From assembly GCF_040253635.1 (NCBI RefSeq), contig NZ_JBEJGX010000003.1, forward strand, positions 4,489,501 to 4,553,500: 64,000 bases of DNA, in the 5' to 3' direction. Position 1 is the stretch's first letter. The number at the start of each line of letters is the position of its first letter. The translations under genes were made by a program, and so were the position numbers. This document shows positions 1 through 7,803 of this stretch, piece by piece. The DNA comes from Streptomyces sp. Edi2 (GTDB taxonomy: Bacteria > Actinomycetota > Actinomycetes > Streptomycetales > Streptomycetaceae). Below the pieces are notes generated by a model. The model was not told the DNA's origin and did not search any database. It saw only the letters and a program-made list of their open reading frames with translations.

Positions 1-44
1 TCGCTCGGCTTCTGCTGAGGCTGGTGGGGCGTAGGTGACGTCAC
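1..44 (-). CDS. 5' end of an unidentified gene coupled to the DUF5819 gene (runs off the left edge)
   Basis: A GTG start overlaps the stop of the DUF5819 gene as GTGA, and only about 14 codons (VTSPTPHQPQQKPS) are inside the window. The tight overlap shows translational coupling. In Streptomyces, DUF5819 genes are often followed by an HTTM-domain membrane protein gene, so that is the likeliest identity. It rests on neighbourhood knowledge, because no domain is visible here. Confidence 0.35.
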   Translation of the reverse strand, partial: MTSPTPHQPQQKPS

Positions 45-736
45 TGGCTGTTCGCTCCCTCGGGCAGGTCGTCTGCGGTGACCTGCCACCAGGGCAGCAC
101 GCGGTACACGGGCTTCACGCTGACCTTCTCGGAGCTCCATGGCGGCGGGCGGACCGCCGTCGTCTGCGAGCGGACCTGGACCTGTTCGACCCGGCCGCCG
201 CCCTTGGTCCACTCGCCGTCCATCCGGAGCAGCACGATCCGCCGGATATAGCGCTCGGACAGCTCTCCGCGCAGGCCGACGGGGCGGCTCTGGGCGTTGT
301 GGGTATTGAGGAAGAGCTCCCAGCCGCGGCGCAGTTGGTTCTGCTGGGTGTGGCTGGGCAGCGGGTTGTGGAGGATGCCCTGGCCGTCGCGTGCGGTCAG
401 ATCGGTCCAGCCGGTGGTCCGCGGGGCGCCTTCCTCGGTGCGCAGCCGGGCACGGACCTGTACCGCGATGTTCTGCTGCAGCGGATTGGGGGCGAACAGC
501 TTCCAGTTCTGTTCGTACTCGGGGTAGACGTAGTCGCTGATCAGTGCGCCCTGCTGTTTGCTGAGCGTGTTCGACGGCGCCACGTGCAAGAACATCATGG
601 CGAGATGAATCGCGACGATGACCGCGAGCGCGCAGGCCGCCACCCCTATGACGATCCGCGAGGGCAGCGAGAGCGCGGACAATGGCCGCGTTTCGTCCCC
701 GTATGACTGCATTCCCGCCCCGTTCCCAGAATCCAT
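41..736 (-). CDS. DUF5819 family membrane-anchored protein
   Basis: A 231-aa protein with one hydrophobic segment near residues 27-52 (IVIGVAACALAVIVAIHLAM), followed by an extracytoplasmic domain containing YPEYEQNWKLFAPNP, which I associate with DUF5819. The function is unknown. It is coupled by a GTGA overlap to the gene leaving the window on the left. The ATG at 736 follows a CGGAG-type ribosome site; a second in-frame ATG lies 8 codons downstream. The family name is from memory of the WKLFAPNP region and is moderately certain. Confidence 0.7.
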   Translation of the reverse strand: MDSGNGAGMQSYGDETRPLSALSLPSRIVIGVAACALAVIVAIHLAMMFLHVAPSNTLSKQQGALISDYVYPEYEQNWKLFAPNPLQQNIAVQVRARLRTEEGAPRTTGWTDLTARDGQGILHNPLPSHTQQNQLRRGWELFLNTHNAQSRPVGLRGELSERYIRRIVLLRMDGEWTKGGGRVEQVQVRSQTTAVRPPPWSSEKVSVKPVYRVLPWWQVTADDLPEGANSQ

Positions 737-796
737 GCGGTCGACTCCGCTTCGGAACCGTACCTACGCAGCCTCGCGGGGCACACCCTTCCCCGG

Positions 797-805
797 TTAT
801 CCACA
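797..805 (+). promoter_or_regulatory. DnaA-box-like 9-mer TTATCCACA
   Basis: TTATCCACA matches the general DnaA-box consensus TTATNCACA. It lies just upstream of the paaA promoter region. A single box proves nothing about function, but similar 9-mers occur elsewhere in this near-origin window. Confidence 0.35.
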
Positions 806-808
806 GGC

Positions 809-814
809 TTGACA
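809..814 (+). promoter_or_regulatory. Candidate -35 element of the paaABCDE promoter
   Basis: A consensus TTGACA lies 65 nt upstream of the chosen paaA ATG. The -10 candidate (ACCATT, 833-838, spacing 18) is weak. The PaaR-like palindrome at 841-858 follows immediately, where a repressor could block initiation. Confidence 0.45.
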
Positions 815-840
815 CCCGCGGTCCGCCCGCTCACCATTGA

Positions 841-858
841 ACCGAACGATCGGTCGGT
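841..858 (+). promoter_or_regulatory. PaaR-like (TetR-type) operator upstream of paaA
   Basis: ACCGAACGATCGGTCGGT contains the imperfect palindrome ACCGnnCGnnCGGT (841-854), as expected for a TetR-family operator. The core resembles the PaaR operator consensus I recall for corynebacterial phenylacetate genes. It sits between the TTGACA element and the paaA start, the right place for substrate-inducible repression. Its assignment to PaaR is inferred; no paaR gene lies in this window. Confidence 0.55.
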
Positions 859-878
859 CGGGAGCGAGGGGGCACCAC

Positions 879-1832
879 ATGACGACGATCGCGCCGGAAG
901 AGACAGCGGCCCGCGAGGCCGTATTCGACGCCACCGTGGCCGCGGACGAACGCATCGAACCGCGGGACTGGATGCCGGACGCCTACCGCTCGACACTCGT
1001 GCGCCAGATCGCACAGCACGCCCACTCCGAGATCATCGGCATGCAGCCGGAGGGCAACTGGATCACCCGGGCGCCGTCCCTGCGGCGCAAGGCGATCCTG
1101 ATGGCGAAGGTGCAGGACGAAGCCGGCCACGGCCTGTATCTGTACAGCGCCGCCGAGACCCTGGGCACCGGCCGCGACGAACTGCTCGACAAGCTGCACT
1201 CCGGCCGCCAGAAGTACTCCTCGATCTTCAACTACCCGACCCTGGCCTGGGCCGACGTCGGAGCCGTCGGCTGGCTGGTGGACGGCGCGGCGATCACCAA
1301 TCAAGTCCCGCTCTGCCGCTGTTCGTACGGCCCCTACGCCCGCGCGATGGTCCGTATCTGCAAGGAGGAGTCCTTCCACCAGCGACAGGGCTACGAGCTC
1401 CTGCTGACCCTCAGCCGCGGCACCGAAGCCCAGCACGCCATGGCGCAGGACGCGGTGAACCGCTGGTGGTGGCCGTCACTGATGATGTTCGGCCCGCCGG
1501 ACGACGAGTCGTCGCACTCCGCGCAGTCCATGGCCTGGAAGATCAAGCGGCACTCCAACGACGAGCTGCGCCAGCGCTTCGTGGACATCTGCGTCCCGCA
1601 GGCCGAAGCCCTCGGGCTCACCCTCCCCGACCCGGATCTGACGTGGAACGACGAGCGCGGCCACTGGGACTTCGGCCCGATCGACTGGGCCGAGTTCCGC
1701 GAGGTCCTCAAGGGCAACGGCCCCTGCAACGAACAGCGGATAAGCTGCCGGCGGCAGGCTCACGAGGACGGCGCCTGGGTGCGCGAGGCAGCCGCCGCAC
1801 ACGCGGCCAAGCACGGGGAGGTCACCCGATGA
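879..1832 (+). CDS. paaA: 1,2-phenylacetyl-CoA epoxidase, catalytic subunit PaaA
   Basis: PaaA is the diiron oxygenase subunit of the PaaABCE multicomponent monooxygenase, which epoxidises the ring of phenylacetyl-CoA in aerobic phenylacetate degradation. The 317-aa protein shows the ferritin-like metal motifs EAGH (81-84) and EESFH (163-167), plus the family-typical [13 protein letters not shown] stretch. I chose the ATG at 879 because it follows a GGGAGCGAGGG purine run. An upstream in-frame ATG (837) lies in the operator region and would add residues unlike the family. It is the first gene of a tightly coupled operon, its stop overlapping the paaB start as ATGA. Confidence 0.96.
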   Translation: MTTIAPEETAAREAVFDATVAADERIEPRDWMPDAYRSTLVRQIAQHAHSEIIGMQPEGNWITRAPSLRRKAILMAKVQDEAGHGLYLYSAAETLGTGRDELLDKLHSGRQKYSSIFNYPTLAWADVGAVGWLVDGAAITNQVPLCRCSYGPYARAMVRICKEESFHQRQGYELLLTLSRGTEAQHAMAQDAVNRWWWPSLMMFGPPDDESSHSAQSMAWKIKRHSNDELRQRFVDICVPQAEALGLTLPDPDLTWNDERGHWDFGPIDWAEFREVLKGNGPCNEQRISCRRQAHEDGAWVREAAAAHAAKHGEVTR

Positions 1833-2167
1833 CGACACCACGCCCTGCCGAAGCCCCCACGGCCACCGCGACGCCGGCCGCCCGGCCCGCCGACTGGCCC
1901 CTGTGGGAGGTCTTCGTCCGCAGCCGCCGCGGGCTCTCCCACACCCACGCCGGCAGCCTGCACGCACCGGACGCCGAGATGGCGCTGCGCAACGCCCGCG
2001 ACCTCTACACCCGCCGCTCGGAAGGCGTCTCCCTCTGGGTGGTGCCCTCCGCGCAGGTCACCGCCTCCTCGCCGGACGAGAAGGACAGCTTCTTCGAGCC
2101 GGCCGGTGACAAGCCCTACCGCCACCCGACCTTCTACGAGATCCCGGACGGGGTGCATCACCTTTGA
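1829..2167 (+). CDS. paaB: 1,2-phenylacetyl-CoA epoxidase subunit PaaB
   Basis: A 112-aa small subunit of the phenylacetyl-CoA epoxidase, thought to bridge the catalytic PaaAC core. The family features [22 protein letters not shown] and the C-terminal [18 protein letters not shown] are present. An Ala/Pro-rich leader of about 20 residues precedes the conserved domain. The start overlaps the paaA stop by 4 nt and the stop touches the paaC ATG, so translation is coupled on both sides. Confidence 0.96.
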   Translation: MTTPRPAEAPTATATPAARPADWPLWEVFVRSRRGLSHTHAGSLHAPDAEMALRNARDLYTRRSEGVSLWVVPSAQVTASSPDEKDSFFEPAGDKPYRHPTFYEIPDGVHHL

Positions 2168-2883
2168 TGAACGTCACCGCCACCCCGGCCCTGCCGCTCG
2201 GGGACGACGCCCTGATCCTCTCCCACCGCCTGGGCGAGTGGGCCGGGCACGCCCCGGTCCTGGAGGAGGAGGTCGCACTGGCCAATATCGCCCTGGACCT
2301 GCTCGGCCAGGCCCGTGTGCTGCTCTCCCTCACCGGCGATGAAGACGAACTGGCCTATCTGCGCGAGGAGCGGCAATTCCGCAACCTCCAGCTCGTCGAG
2401 CAGCCCAACGGCGACTTCGCCCACACCATCGCCCGCCAGCTCTACTTCTCCACCTACCAGGAGCTGCTGTTCGACCATCTCGCGACCACCGAGAGCGAGT
2501 TGGCACCGCTGGCCGCGAAAGCCGTCAAGGAGGTCGCCTACCACCGCGACCACGCCCATCAGTGGACGCTGCGCCTGGGCGACGGCACCGACGAGAGCCA
2601 CCTCCGGATGCAACGTGCCCTGGACGCCCTCTGGCGCTTCACCGGCGAACTGTTCGAGCCGGTGGACGGATTGGAAACGGTGCCCTGGCAGGCCCTGCAC
2701 GACAGCTGGACCGCACGCATCACCGCCGGCCTGGAGCAAGCCACCCTCACCGTCCCCGAAGGCCCCCGGCACGGCGCCTGGACGGCCGGCGCGGGCCGCC
2801 AGGGCCTGCACACCGAATCGTTCGGACGCATGCTCGCCGAGATGCAGCACCTCCACCGCAGCCACCCGGGGGCGGCATGGTGA
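2167..2883 (+). CDS. paaC: 1,2-phenylacetyl-CoA epoxidase subunit PaaC
   Basis: A 238-aa structural ferritin-like partner of PaaA. The family stretch WAGHAPVLEEEVALANIALDL is visible near the N-terminus and YHRDHAHQWTLRLGDGT in the middle. PaaC stabilises PaaA and lacks a full diiron site. The ATG at 2167 shares one base with the paaB stop; a TTG three bases upstream is possible but less likely. The 3' end overlaps paaD by 7 nt. Confidence 0.95.
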   Translation: MNVTATPALPLGDDALILSHRLGEWAGHAPVLEEEVALANIALDLLGQARVLLSLTGDEDELAYLREERQFRNLQLVEQPNGDFAHTIARQLYFSTYQELLFDHLATTESELAPLAAKAVKEVAYHRDHAHQWTLRLGDGTDESHLRMQRALDALWRFTGELFEPVDGLETVPWQALHDSWTARITAGLEQATLTVPEGPRHGAWTAGAGRQGLHTESFGRMLAEMQHLHRSHPGAAW

Positions 2884-3374
2884 CCACCACCGCCCTCGAA
2901 GAGGAACTGCTTGCCCTGGCCGGCTCCGTTCCCGACCCCGAGCTGCCGGTGCTCACCCTCGCCGAACTGGGCGTGCTGCGCGGAGTCCAGCTGACCGGCC
3001 CCGGCCGGGCCGAGGTGCGGCTCACCCCCACCTACACCGGCTGCCCCGCCATCGAGACGATGGCGGCCGACATCGAGCGAGTGCTGCACGACCACGGGAT
3101 ACCCGAGGTCGAGGTCCGCACGGTCCTCAGCCCGCCGTGGACCACGGACGCGATCACCGCCGAGGGCCGCCGCAAGCTCAACGAATTCGGTATCGCACCC
3201 CCGCGCCCCACCAGGGAGGCCGGCGGCCCGGTCGCCGTCGACCTCACCCTTCGCTGCCCGCACTGCGGATCGACCGACACCACCCTGCTGAGCCGGTTCT
3301 CCTCCACCGCATGCAAGGCGCTGCGACGCTGTGAGTCCTGCCGCGAACCCTTCGACCACTTCAAGGAGTTGTGA
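2877..3374 (+). CDS. paaD: PaaD, Fe-S assembly factor for the phenylacetyl-CoA epoxidase
   Basis: A 165-aa MIP18/DUF59-family protein. The N-terminal domain shows DPELPVLTLAELGVLRGV and TYTGCPAIETM, and the C-terminus carries a CPHCGS..CESC zinc-ribbon-like pair. PaaD is needed to mature the Fe-S cluster of the PaaE reductase rather than for catalysis. The ATG at 2877 begins inside the end of paaC; the next codon is GTG, so GTG at 2880 is an alternative. It is coupled to paaE through TGATG. Confidence 0.94.
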   Translation: MVTTTALEEELLALAGSVPDPELPVLTLAELGVLRGVQLTGPGRAEVRLTPTYTGCPAIETMAADIERVLHDHGIPEVEVRTVLSPPWTTDAITAEGRRKLNEFGIAPPRPTREAGGPVAVDLTLRCPHCGSTDTTLLSRFSSTACKALRRCESCREPFDHFKEL

Positions 3375-4417
3375 TGTTCCACCCGCTCCAGGTCCGGGAG
3401 ATCGAGCGGCTCACGGACGACGCGGTGGCCGTCACCTTCGCGGTCCCGCCCGAGCTGCGCACGACCTTCCGGCACACTCCCGGACAGCACATCGCCCTGC
3501 GCAGAACGGTCGACGGCCAGGAGATCCGCCGTACGTACTCCATCTGCACCCCGGCCACCGGCCGGACCGACCTCCGCGTAGGCATCCGCCTCGTCGAGGA
3601 CGGCATCTTCTCGACCTACGCGCTCAAGGAACTCACCGTCGGCGACACGGTGGAGGTGATGGCCCCGGCCGGCCGGTTCACCCTCGAACCACGCCCCGGA
3701 CATTTCGTCGCCATCGTCGGCGGCAGTGGCATCACCCCCGTGCTGTCCATCGCCTCCACCCTGCTCGAGCGGCAGCCGGACGCCCACTTCTGCCTCATCC
3801 GCAGCGACCGCACGGCGGCATCGACGATGTTCCTGGAGGAGGTGGCCGACCTCAAGGACCGCTATCCCCAGCGCTTCCAGCTCATCCACACCCTCTCGCG
3901 CGAGGAGCAACAAGCCGGCCTGCCCTCCGGCCGCCTGGACGAGGCCCGGCTCCGCTCCCTCCTGCCCGCGCTCCTGAAGACCGACTCCGTCGACGGCTGG
4001 TACCTCTGCGGCCCCTACGGCCTGGTCCAGGGAGCCGAACGCGCCCTCCACGCCCTCCACGTGCCCCGCACCCGCATCCATGAAGAAATCTTCCACGTCG
4101 ACAACGGCGCCCCGTCCGCCCCGGCCGCCGCCACCCCCGCGCACAGCGCCGTGACCGCCACCCTCGACGGCCGCTCCGGCACCTGGCCGGTCCACGACGG
4201 CGAGTCGCTGCTCGAGGCAGTCCTGCGCAACCGCGGCGACGCGCCGTACGCGTGCAAGGGCGGCGTCTGCGGCACCTGCCGCGCCTTCCTGGTCTCGGGC
4301 GAGATCCGCATGGACCGCAACTTCGCCCTGGAATCCGACGAGGTCGACACGGGGTACGTCCTCGCCTGCCAGTCCCACCCGGTCACGGAGAAGGTCGAGC
4401 TGGACTTCGACCGATGA
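3374..4417 (+). CDS. paaE: PaaE, ferredoxin-NADP reductase-like electron transfer subunit
   Basis: A 347-aa flavo-iron-sulfur reductase that passes NADPH electrons to the PaaA diiron centre. Domains in order are an FAD-binding barrel with RRTYSICTP, an NAD(P)-binding domain with VGGSGITPVLSI, and a C-terminal plant-type [2Fe-2S] ferredoxin with CKGGVCGTC and a final CQ. The ATG overlaps the paaD stop. It is the last gene of the operon in this window; the CoA ligase and downstream paa genes are not here. Confidence 0.95.
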   Translation: MFHPLQVREIERLTDDAVAVTFAVPPELRTTFRHTPGQHIALRRTVDGQEIRRTYSICTPATGRTDLRVGIRLVEDGIFSTYALKELTVGDTVEVMAPAGRFTLEPRPGHFVAIVGGSGITPVLSIASTLLERQPDAHFCLIRSDRTAASTMFLEEVADLKDRYPQRFQLIHTLSREEQQAGLPSGRLDEARLRSLLPALLKTDSVDGWYLCGPYGLVQGAERALHALHVPRTRIHEEIFHVDNGAPSAPAAATPAHSAVTATLDGRSGTWPVHDGESLLEAVLRNRGDAPYACKGGVCGTCRAFLVSGEIRMDRNFALESDEVDTGYVLACQSHPVTEKVELDFDR

Positions 4418-4625
4418 ACCTGATGGCTCCGATGACCTCGATGAGCGCGGCCCGGGCGGGCGCGACCACATAGCGCTCGGCAGCCGCCCTGCCCCCGCCC
4501 CCTCGCCCGTCCACCGCCGCCATCCCTTCCACCGGCTCCAACACTTCCAACGGACCTGCCCCTTCCAGTCCTTCCCGCCCTTCCAGTGGTTCCGCCATTC
4601 CCAATTCCTGGAACATGTTCTACCT

Positions 4626-4638
4626 TGACGCATCGTCA
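4626..4638 (+). promoter_or_regulatory. Inverted repeat TGACG-CAT-CGTCA upstream of the acyl-CoA dehydrogenase
   Basis: A perfect 5-bp inverted repeat with a 3-bp spacer lies 30 nt before the start codon and overlaps a TTGACG that could serve as a -35. Similar TGACGnnnCGTCA elements precede acyl-CoA metabolism genes in actinobacteria, usually as TetR operators. The 250-nt spacer after paaE is otherwise a pyrimidine-rich low-complexity stretch with repeated CTTCCA, suggesting the dehydrogenase has its own promoter. Confidence 0.5.
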
Positions 4639-4668
4639 GTTCGAGGCGGCGCGTGGGAGGACAGTGCA

Positions 4669-5802
4669 ATGGACTTCACCTTCACCGAGGAGCAGCAGGC
4701 CGCCGTCGAAGCGGCCAGGGCCGTCTTCGCGGGGGTCGCTCCGGACGGCGTGCCCAGCCCGGCGCTCACCCCCGGTGCGGTCGCCGACGACTTCGACCGC
4801 GCCCTGTGGCGCAAGCTCGCCGACGCCGACCTGCTGAGCCTGCCGATCGCCCCCGAGCACGGCGGCGCAGGCCTCGACCCCATCGCGCTCTGCCTCGTAC
4901 TCCGCGAGTCGGCCAAGGCGCTGGCGCGAGTGCCGCTGCTGGAGGCCGGCGCCGCCGCGCTCACCCTCCAGCGTTACGCGGCCGACGAGTTGGGTGCGCA
5001 AGTGCTGCCCCGGATGGCTGCCGGGGGCCTCGTCGTGACCGTCGCCGGGAGCGGGCGCACCGGGCACGAACCGGCCGAACTTGCCGTCGACGCCCGCCAG
5101 GAGGGTGCCGACTGGGTCTTCGACGGGGTCCAGACAGCTGTTCCCTGGGCCCAGACCGCGGACCGGATTCTGCTCCCCGCCCACACCCCCGAAGGGCACG
5201 CCGTACTCGCCCTCGTCCCCCGCACCCACCCGGGCGTCTCACTCGACGCCCAGATATCCACCACCGGAGAGCGCCTGGCCGAGGTCCGGCTGGATTCCGT
5301 ACGCCTCAGCGACCAAGAAACGATCACTGACCCGAACGCCTGGGAGTTGCTGCGCAACGTCCTGACCACCGGTACCTGTGCGCTCGCCCTGGGCCTGGGC
5401 GAGTGCGTCCTCGCCATGACCGGCGACTACACGAGCAAGCGTGAGCAGTTCGGATTCCCGGTGGCCACCTTCCAGGCCGTCGCCGTCCAGGCCGCCGACC
5501 GTTACATCGACCTGCGCGCCATGGAGGCCACCCTCTGGCAGGCCGCCTGGCGCATCACCACCGACGCGGCCGGCCCGCTCCCGCCCGCCGGGGATGTCGC
5601 GGTCGCCAAGATCTGGGCCTCGGAGGGCGTACGCCGCGTCGTCCAGACCGCCCAGCACCTTCATGGCGGCTTCGGCGCCGACACCGACTACTCGCTGCAC
5701 CGCTACCACGCCTGGGCCAAACAGCTGGAGCTCTCCCTCGGCCCCGCCGCCGCCCACGAGGAGGCCCTCGGCGACCTGCTCGCAGCACATATGTTGAGCT
5801 GA
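4669..5802 (+). CDS. Acyl-CoA dehydrogenase family protein
   Basis: A 377-aa flavoenzyme of the acyl-CoA dehydrogenase fold. It begins MDFTFTEEQQAAVEAARAVF and has SKREQFGFPVATFQAVAVQAAD in the helical C-terminal domain and QHLHGGFGADTDYSLHRYHAWAK near the end, all typical of the family. The substrate cannot be read from sequence; the actinobacterial members with this start often act in steroid or unusual acyl-CoA degradation. The ATG at 4669 follows GGGAGGA; an in-frame ATG at 4615 would lie upstream of the operator and is rejected. Confidence 0.88.
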   Translation: MDFTFTEEQQAAVEAARAVFAGVAPDGVPSPALTPGAVADDFDRALWRKLADADLLSLPIAPEHGGAGLDPIALCLVLRESAKALARVPLLEAGAAALTLQRYAADELGAQVLPRMAAGGLVVTVAGSGRTGHEPAELAVDARQEGADWVFDGVQTAVPWAQTADRILLPAHTPEGHAVLALVPRTHPGVSLDAQISTTGERLAEVRLDSVRLSDQETITDPNAWELLRNVLTTGTCALALGLGECVLAMTGDYTSKREQFGFPVATFQAVAVQAADRYIDLRAMEATLWQAAWRITTDAAGPLPPAGDVAVAKIWASEGVRRVVQTAQHLHGGFGADTDYSLHRYHAWAKQLELSLGPAAAHEEALGDLLAAHMLS

Positions 5803-5966
5803 GGCGGGAGAAGGGAGGGCGGGCGGAAGGGCGGCAGGCACAGCGAGTGTCCGCGGCGCTGCGCTGAGTTTCAGCTCCCGCTCGGCGTCCGTCTTACAGC
5901 CCGACCGCGGACGGCCGCCCGATAAAGCCTCCGACACCGAGCAGCCCAAACGCGGCCGCAGGCCGT

Positions 5967-6007
5967 CCGGCTCCCGGCTCCCGGCTCCCGGCTCCCGGCT
6001 CCCGGCT
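5967..6007. repeat. Tandem heptamer (CCCGGCT)n running into the rhodanese stop codon
   Basis: Five perfect CCCGGCT units plus one partial unit lie immediately 3' of the rhodanese gene. The final unit supplies the first two bases (on the + strand, CT) of the CTA that is read as the TAG stop on the minus strand. The rest of 5803-5966 shows no gene. Confidence 0.85.
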
Positions 6008-6350
6008 AGATAACCGCCCCGGCGCCGCCCTTGCCATCCGACACGGGGCGGCCGGCGGCCTCCCAGGCCTGCATGCCGCCCGCGACATTCACCGCGTCGA
6101 CGCCCTGCTGGACCAGATACTGCGTCACCTGCGCCGAGCGCCCGCCGACCCGGCACAGCACGTACACCTTGCCGTCCGCGGGGGCCGCTTCGGTCAACTC
6201 TCCGTAGCGAGCGACGAATTCACTCATCGGGATGTGCAGCGCGCCCTCGGCGTGCCCCGCCTCCCACTCGTCGTTCTCACGCACGTCGAGGAGGAAGTCC
6301 TCCGGCGTGAGAGCGTCGACATCGACCGTGGGCACAGAACCAAATTGCAT
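6006..6350 (-). CDS. Rhodanese-like domain protein
   Basis: A 114-aa single-domain rhodanese. The active-site loop CRVGGRSAQ has the catalytic Cys and the Arg of the C-x4-R pattern, and LLDVRENDEWEAGHAEGALHIPMSE is the classic N-terminal rhodanese region. It probably transfers sulfane sulfur; the acceptor is unknown. ATG at 6350 is chosen because it opens the conserved MQFGSVPTVDV stretch; upstream codons are not family-like. It is transcribed with the J-domain gene, whose stop lies 10 nt upstream. Confidence 0.9.
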   Translation of the reverse strand: MQFGSVPTVDVDALTPEDFLLDVRENDEWEAGHAEGALHIPMSEFVARYGELTEAAPADGKVYVLCRVGGRSAQVTQYLVQQGVDAVNVAGGMQAWEAAGRPVSDGKGGAGAVI

Positions 6351-6360
6351 GGTCCCGACG

Positions 6361-7476
6361 CTACCCGACCAGCTGCGCGAGGTACGTCTCGCGTTCCGCG
6401 ACATCGGCGAGCAGCTTCTCGGCGATCTCGTCCAGGAGCGCGTCCGGGTCCTCCGGCGCCATCTTGATCATCGCCCCGATCGCGCTCTCCTCCAGCTCGG
6501 AGGCCGCGGCAGCCAGCAGCTCCTTACGCTCGGCCAGCCACTCCAGCCGGGCGTACAGCTCCTCACTCTCGCTGAGCCGTTCCTCGGCCGGCGCGGGACC
6601 CGCCTCCCATTCCTGCGCCAGCTTCCTCAGCAGAGCCTCGTTACCCTGCCCGTACGCTGCGTTGACCCGCGCGATGAACTCGTCGCGCCGTGCCCGCTCG
6701 GCATCGTCCCGCGCCAGGTCCGGATGGGCCTTGCGCACCAGGTCGCGGTAGACCTTGCGGGCCTCCTCGCTGGGCCGCACCTTCTGCGGCGGCTGCACCG
6801 ACTGCTCGGTGAGCATCGCCTGCGCCTCGGAGAACAGCCCGTCCGAGCCCATCCAGCCGTGGAACAGCTCCTCGACTTCCGGCATCGGCAGCACCGACGC
6901 ACGCGCCTCCTGCGCCTTACGGACATCCTCGGGAGCCCCCGTACGCGCTGCCACAGCCTCGGCGATCTGCGCATCGAGCTCGTCCAGCCGCGCGTACATG
7001 GGGCCGAGCCGCTGGTGGTGCAGGCGGGAGAAGTTCTCCACTTCCACCCGGAAGGTCTCCACCGCGATCTCGAACTCGATCAGCGCCTGCTCCGCGGCCA
7101 GGACCGCCTTCGCCAGCCGCCGGGTCGCCTCGTCCTGGGCCGCGCCGTCCTGAGCAGCCTCGTCCTGGGCGGCCTGCTCATCCGGCCCGCCGCCCGGCTC
7201 GGCCCCCGCCCCGCCCTGAGCGGTAGGCGAATCACCCTGAGCTTCTTGGACGGCGTCCACCTCCTGGGGGGCACCGGTCCGGTCTCCCGAGCCGCCGTCC
7301 TGCCCGGCCTCGGCTCTCTGACCGCCGCCGCGGGCGTCCGGTGCCTGCGGCACGGCCGTGGCGTCCGGGGTACCCGGTACGTCCGGTCGGTGCTGACCGT
7401 CCTGCGTGTTCTCCGCGTGCGAGTTCGTCACCCGGTCAGCGTACGGCCCAAGCCGGGCCCGGCCCTCCACGGCCAT
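6361..7476 (-). CDS. J-domain (DnaJ-like) protein with low-complexity N-terminus
   Basis: A 371-aa protein. The first roughly 125 residues are Gln/Ala/Glu/Gly-rich and probably disordered. A coiled-coil-like helical region follows, then a J-domain with the HPD tripeptide in VRKAHPDLARDD (around residues 240-280), so Hsp70 stimulation is plausible. It has no Cys zinc finger and no DnaJ C-terminal domain, so it is not the main DnaJ. ATG at 7476 has an AGGA about 11 nt upstream; a GTG at 7431 is an alternative start. Confidence 0.8.
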   Translation of the reverse strand: MAVEGRARLGPYADRVTNSHAENTQDGQHRPDVPGTPDATAVPQAPDARGGGQRAEAGQDGGSGDRTGAPQEVDAVQEAQGDSPTAQGGAGAEPGGGPDEQAAQDEAAQDGAAQDEATRRLAKAVLAAEQALIEFEIAVETFRVEVENFSRLHHQRLGPMYARLDELDAQIAEAVAARTGAPEDVRKAQEARASVLPMPEVEELFHGWMGSDGLFSEAQAMLTEQSVQPPQKVRPSEEARKVYRDLVRKAHPDLARDDAERARRDEFIARVNAAYGQGNEALLRKLAQEWEAGPAPAEERLSESEELYARLEWLAERKELLAAAASELEESAIGAMIKMAPEDPDALLDEIAEKLLADVAERETYLAQLVG

Positions 7477-7803
7477 TCACTCGTTTCCTACCGGGGCCCT
7501 TCCCCCCCCATCCCACCCACCCCCTCAGCCGCCCGGCTCCTCAGCAGACCCCTCCGTCGACAGTCCCAGCAGCCCTCGACAGCCCCCGGCAGACCCCAGC
7601 TGCCCTGGCTGCTCTGGCTGCCCCAGCTGCCCTGGCTGCCCCAATACTCCGGGCAGGCCCGAGCAGGCCCAGGAACCCCAGCAAGCCCAGGAGCCCGGGC
7701 AGAGCTCCTGCCCTTCCCGCTACTCCGACCCGAACCCGGCAACAGTGCCCCAAGCGCCCGCACCGACCTCCCGACCCGGCCGGGAGCCCGAACGTCTCCT
7801 CCC
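7477..7803. other. Intergenic low-complexity region
   Basis: No gene is supported here. The centre (about 7597-7650) repeats CAGCTGCCCTGGCTGC-like units. The stretch lies between the J-domain gene start and the DUF2252 gene stop, so it should contain the J-domain/rhodanese promoter, but no clear -35/-10 pair stands out. Confidence 0.6.

Noticed and set aside
577..586. CACGTG elsewhere (here, and near 4058, 14547, 45240, 51165) as parS
   Set aside because: These have only the central hexamer; the flanking GTTT/AAAC arms required for ParB are missing.
4414..4473. 19-codon open frame overlapping the paaE stop (MNLMAPMTSM...)
   Set aside because: It has an ATGA overlap but no recognisable feature, a Met-rich composition and no ribosome site. 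It is probably chance.
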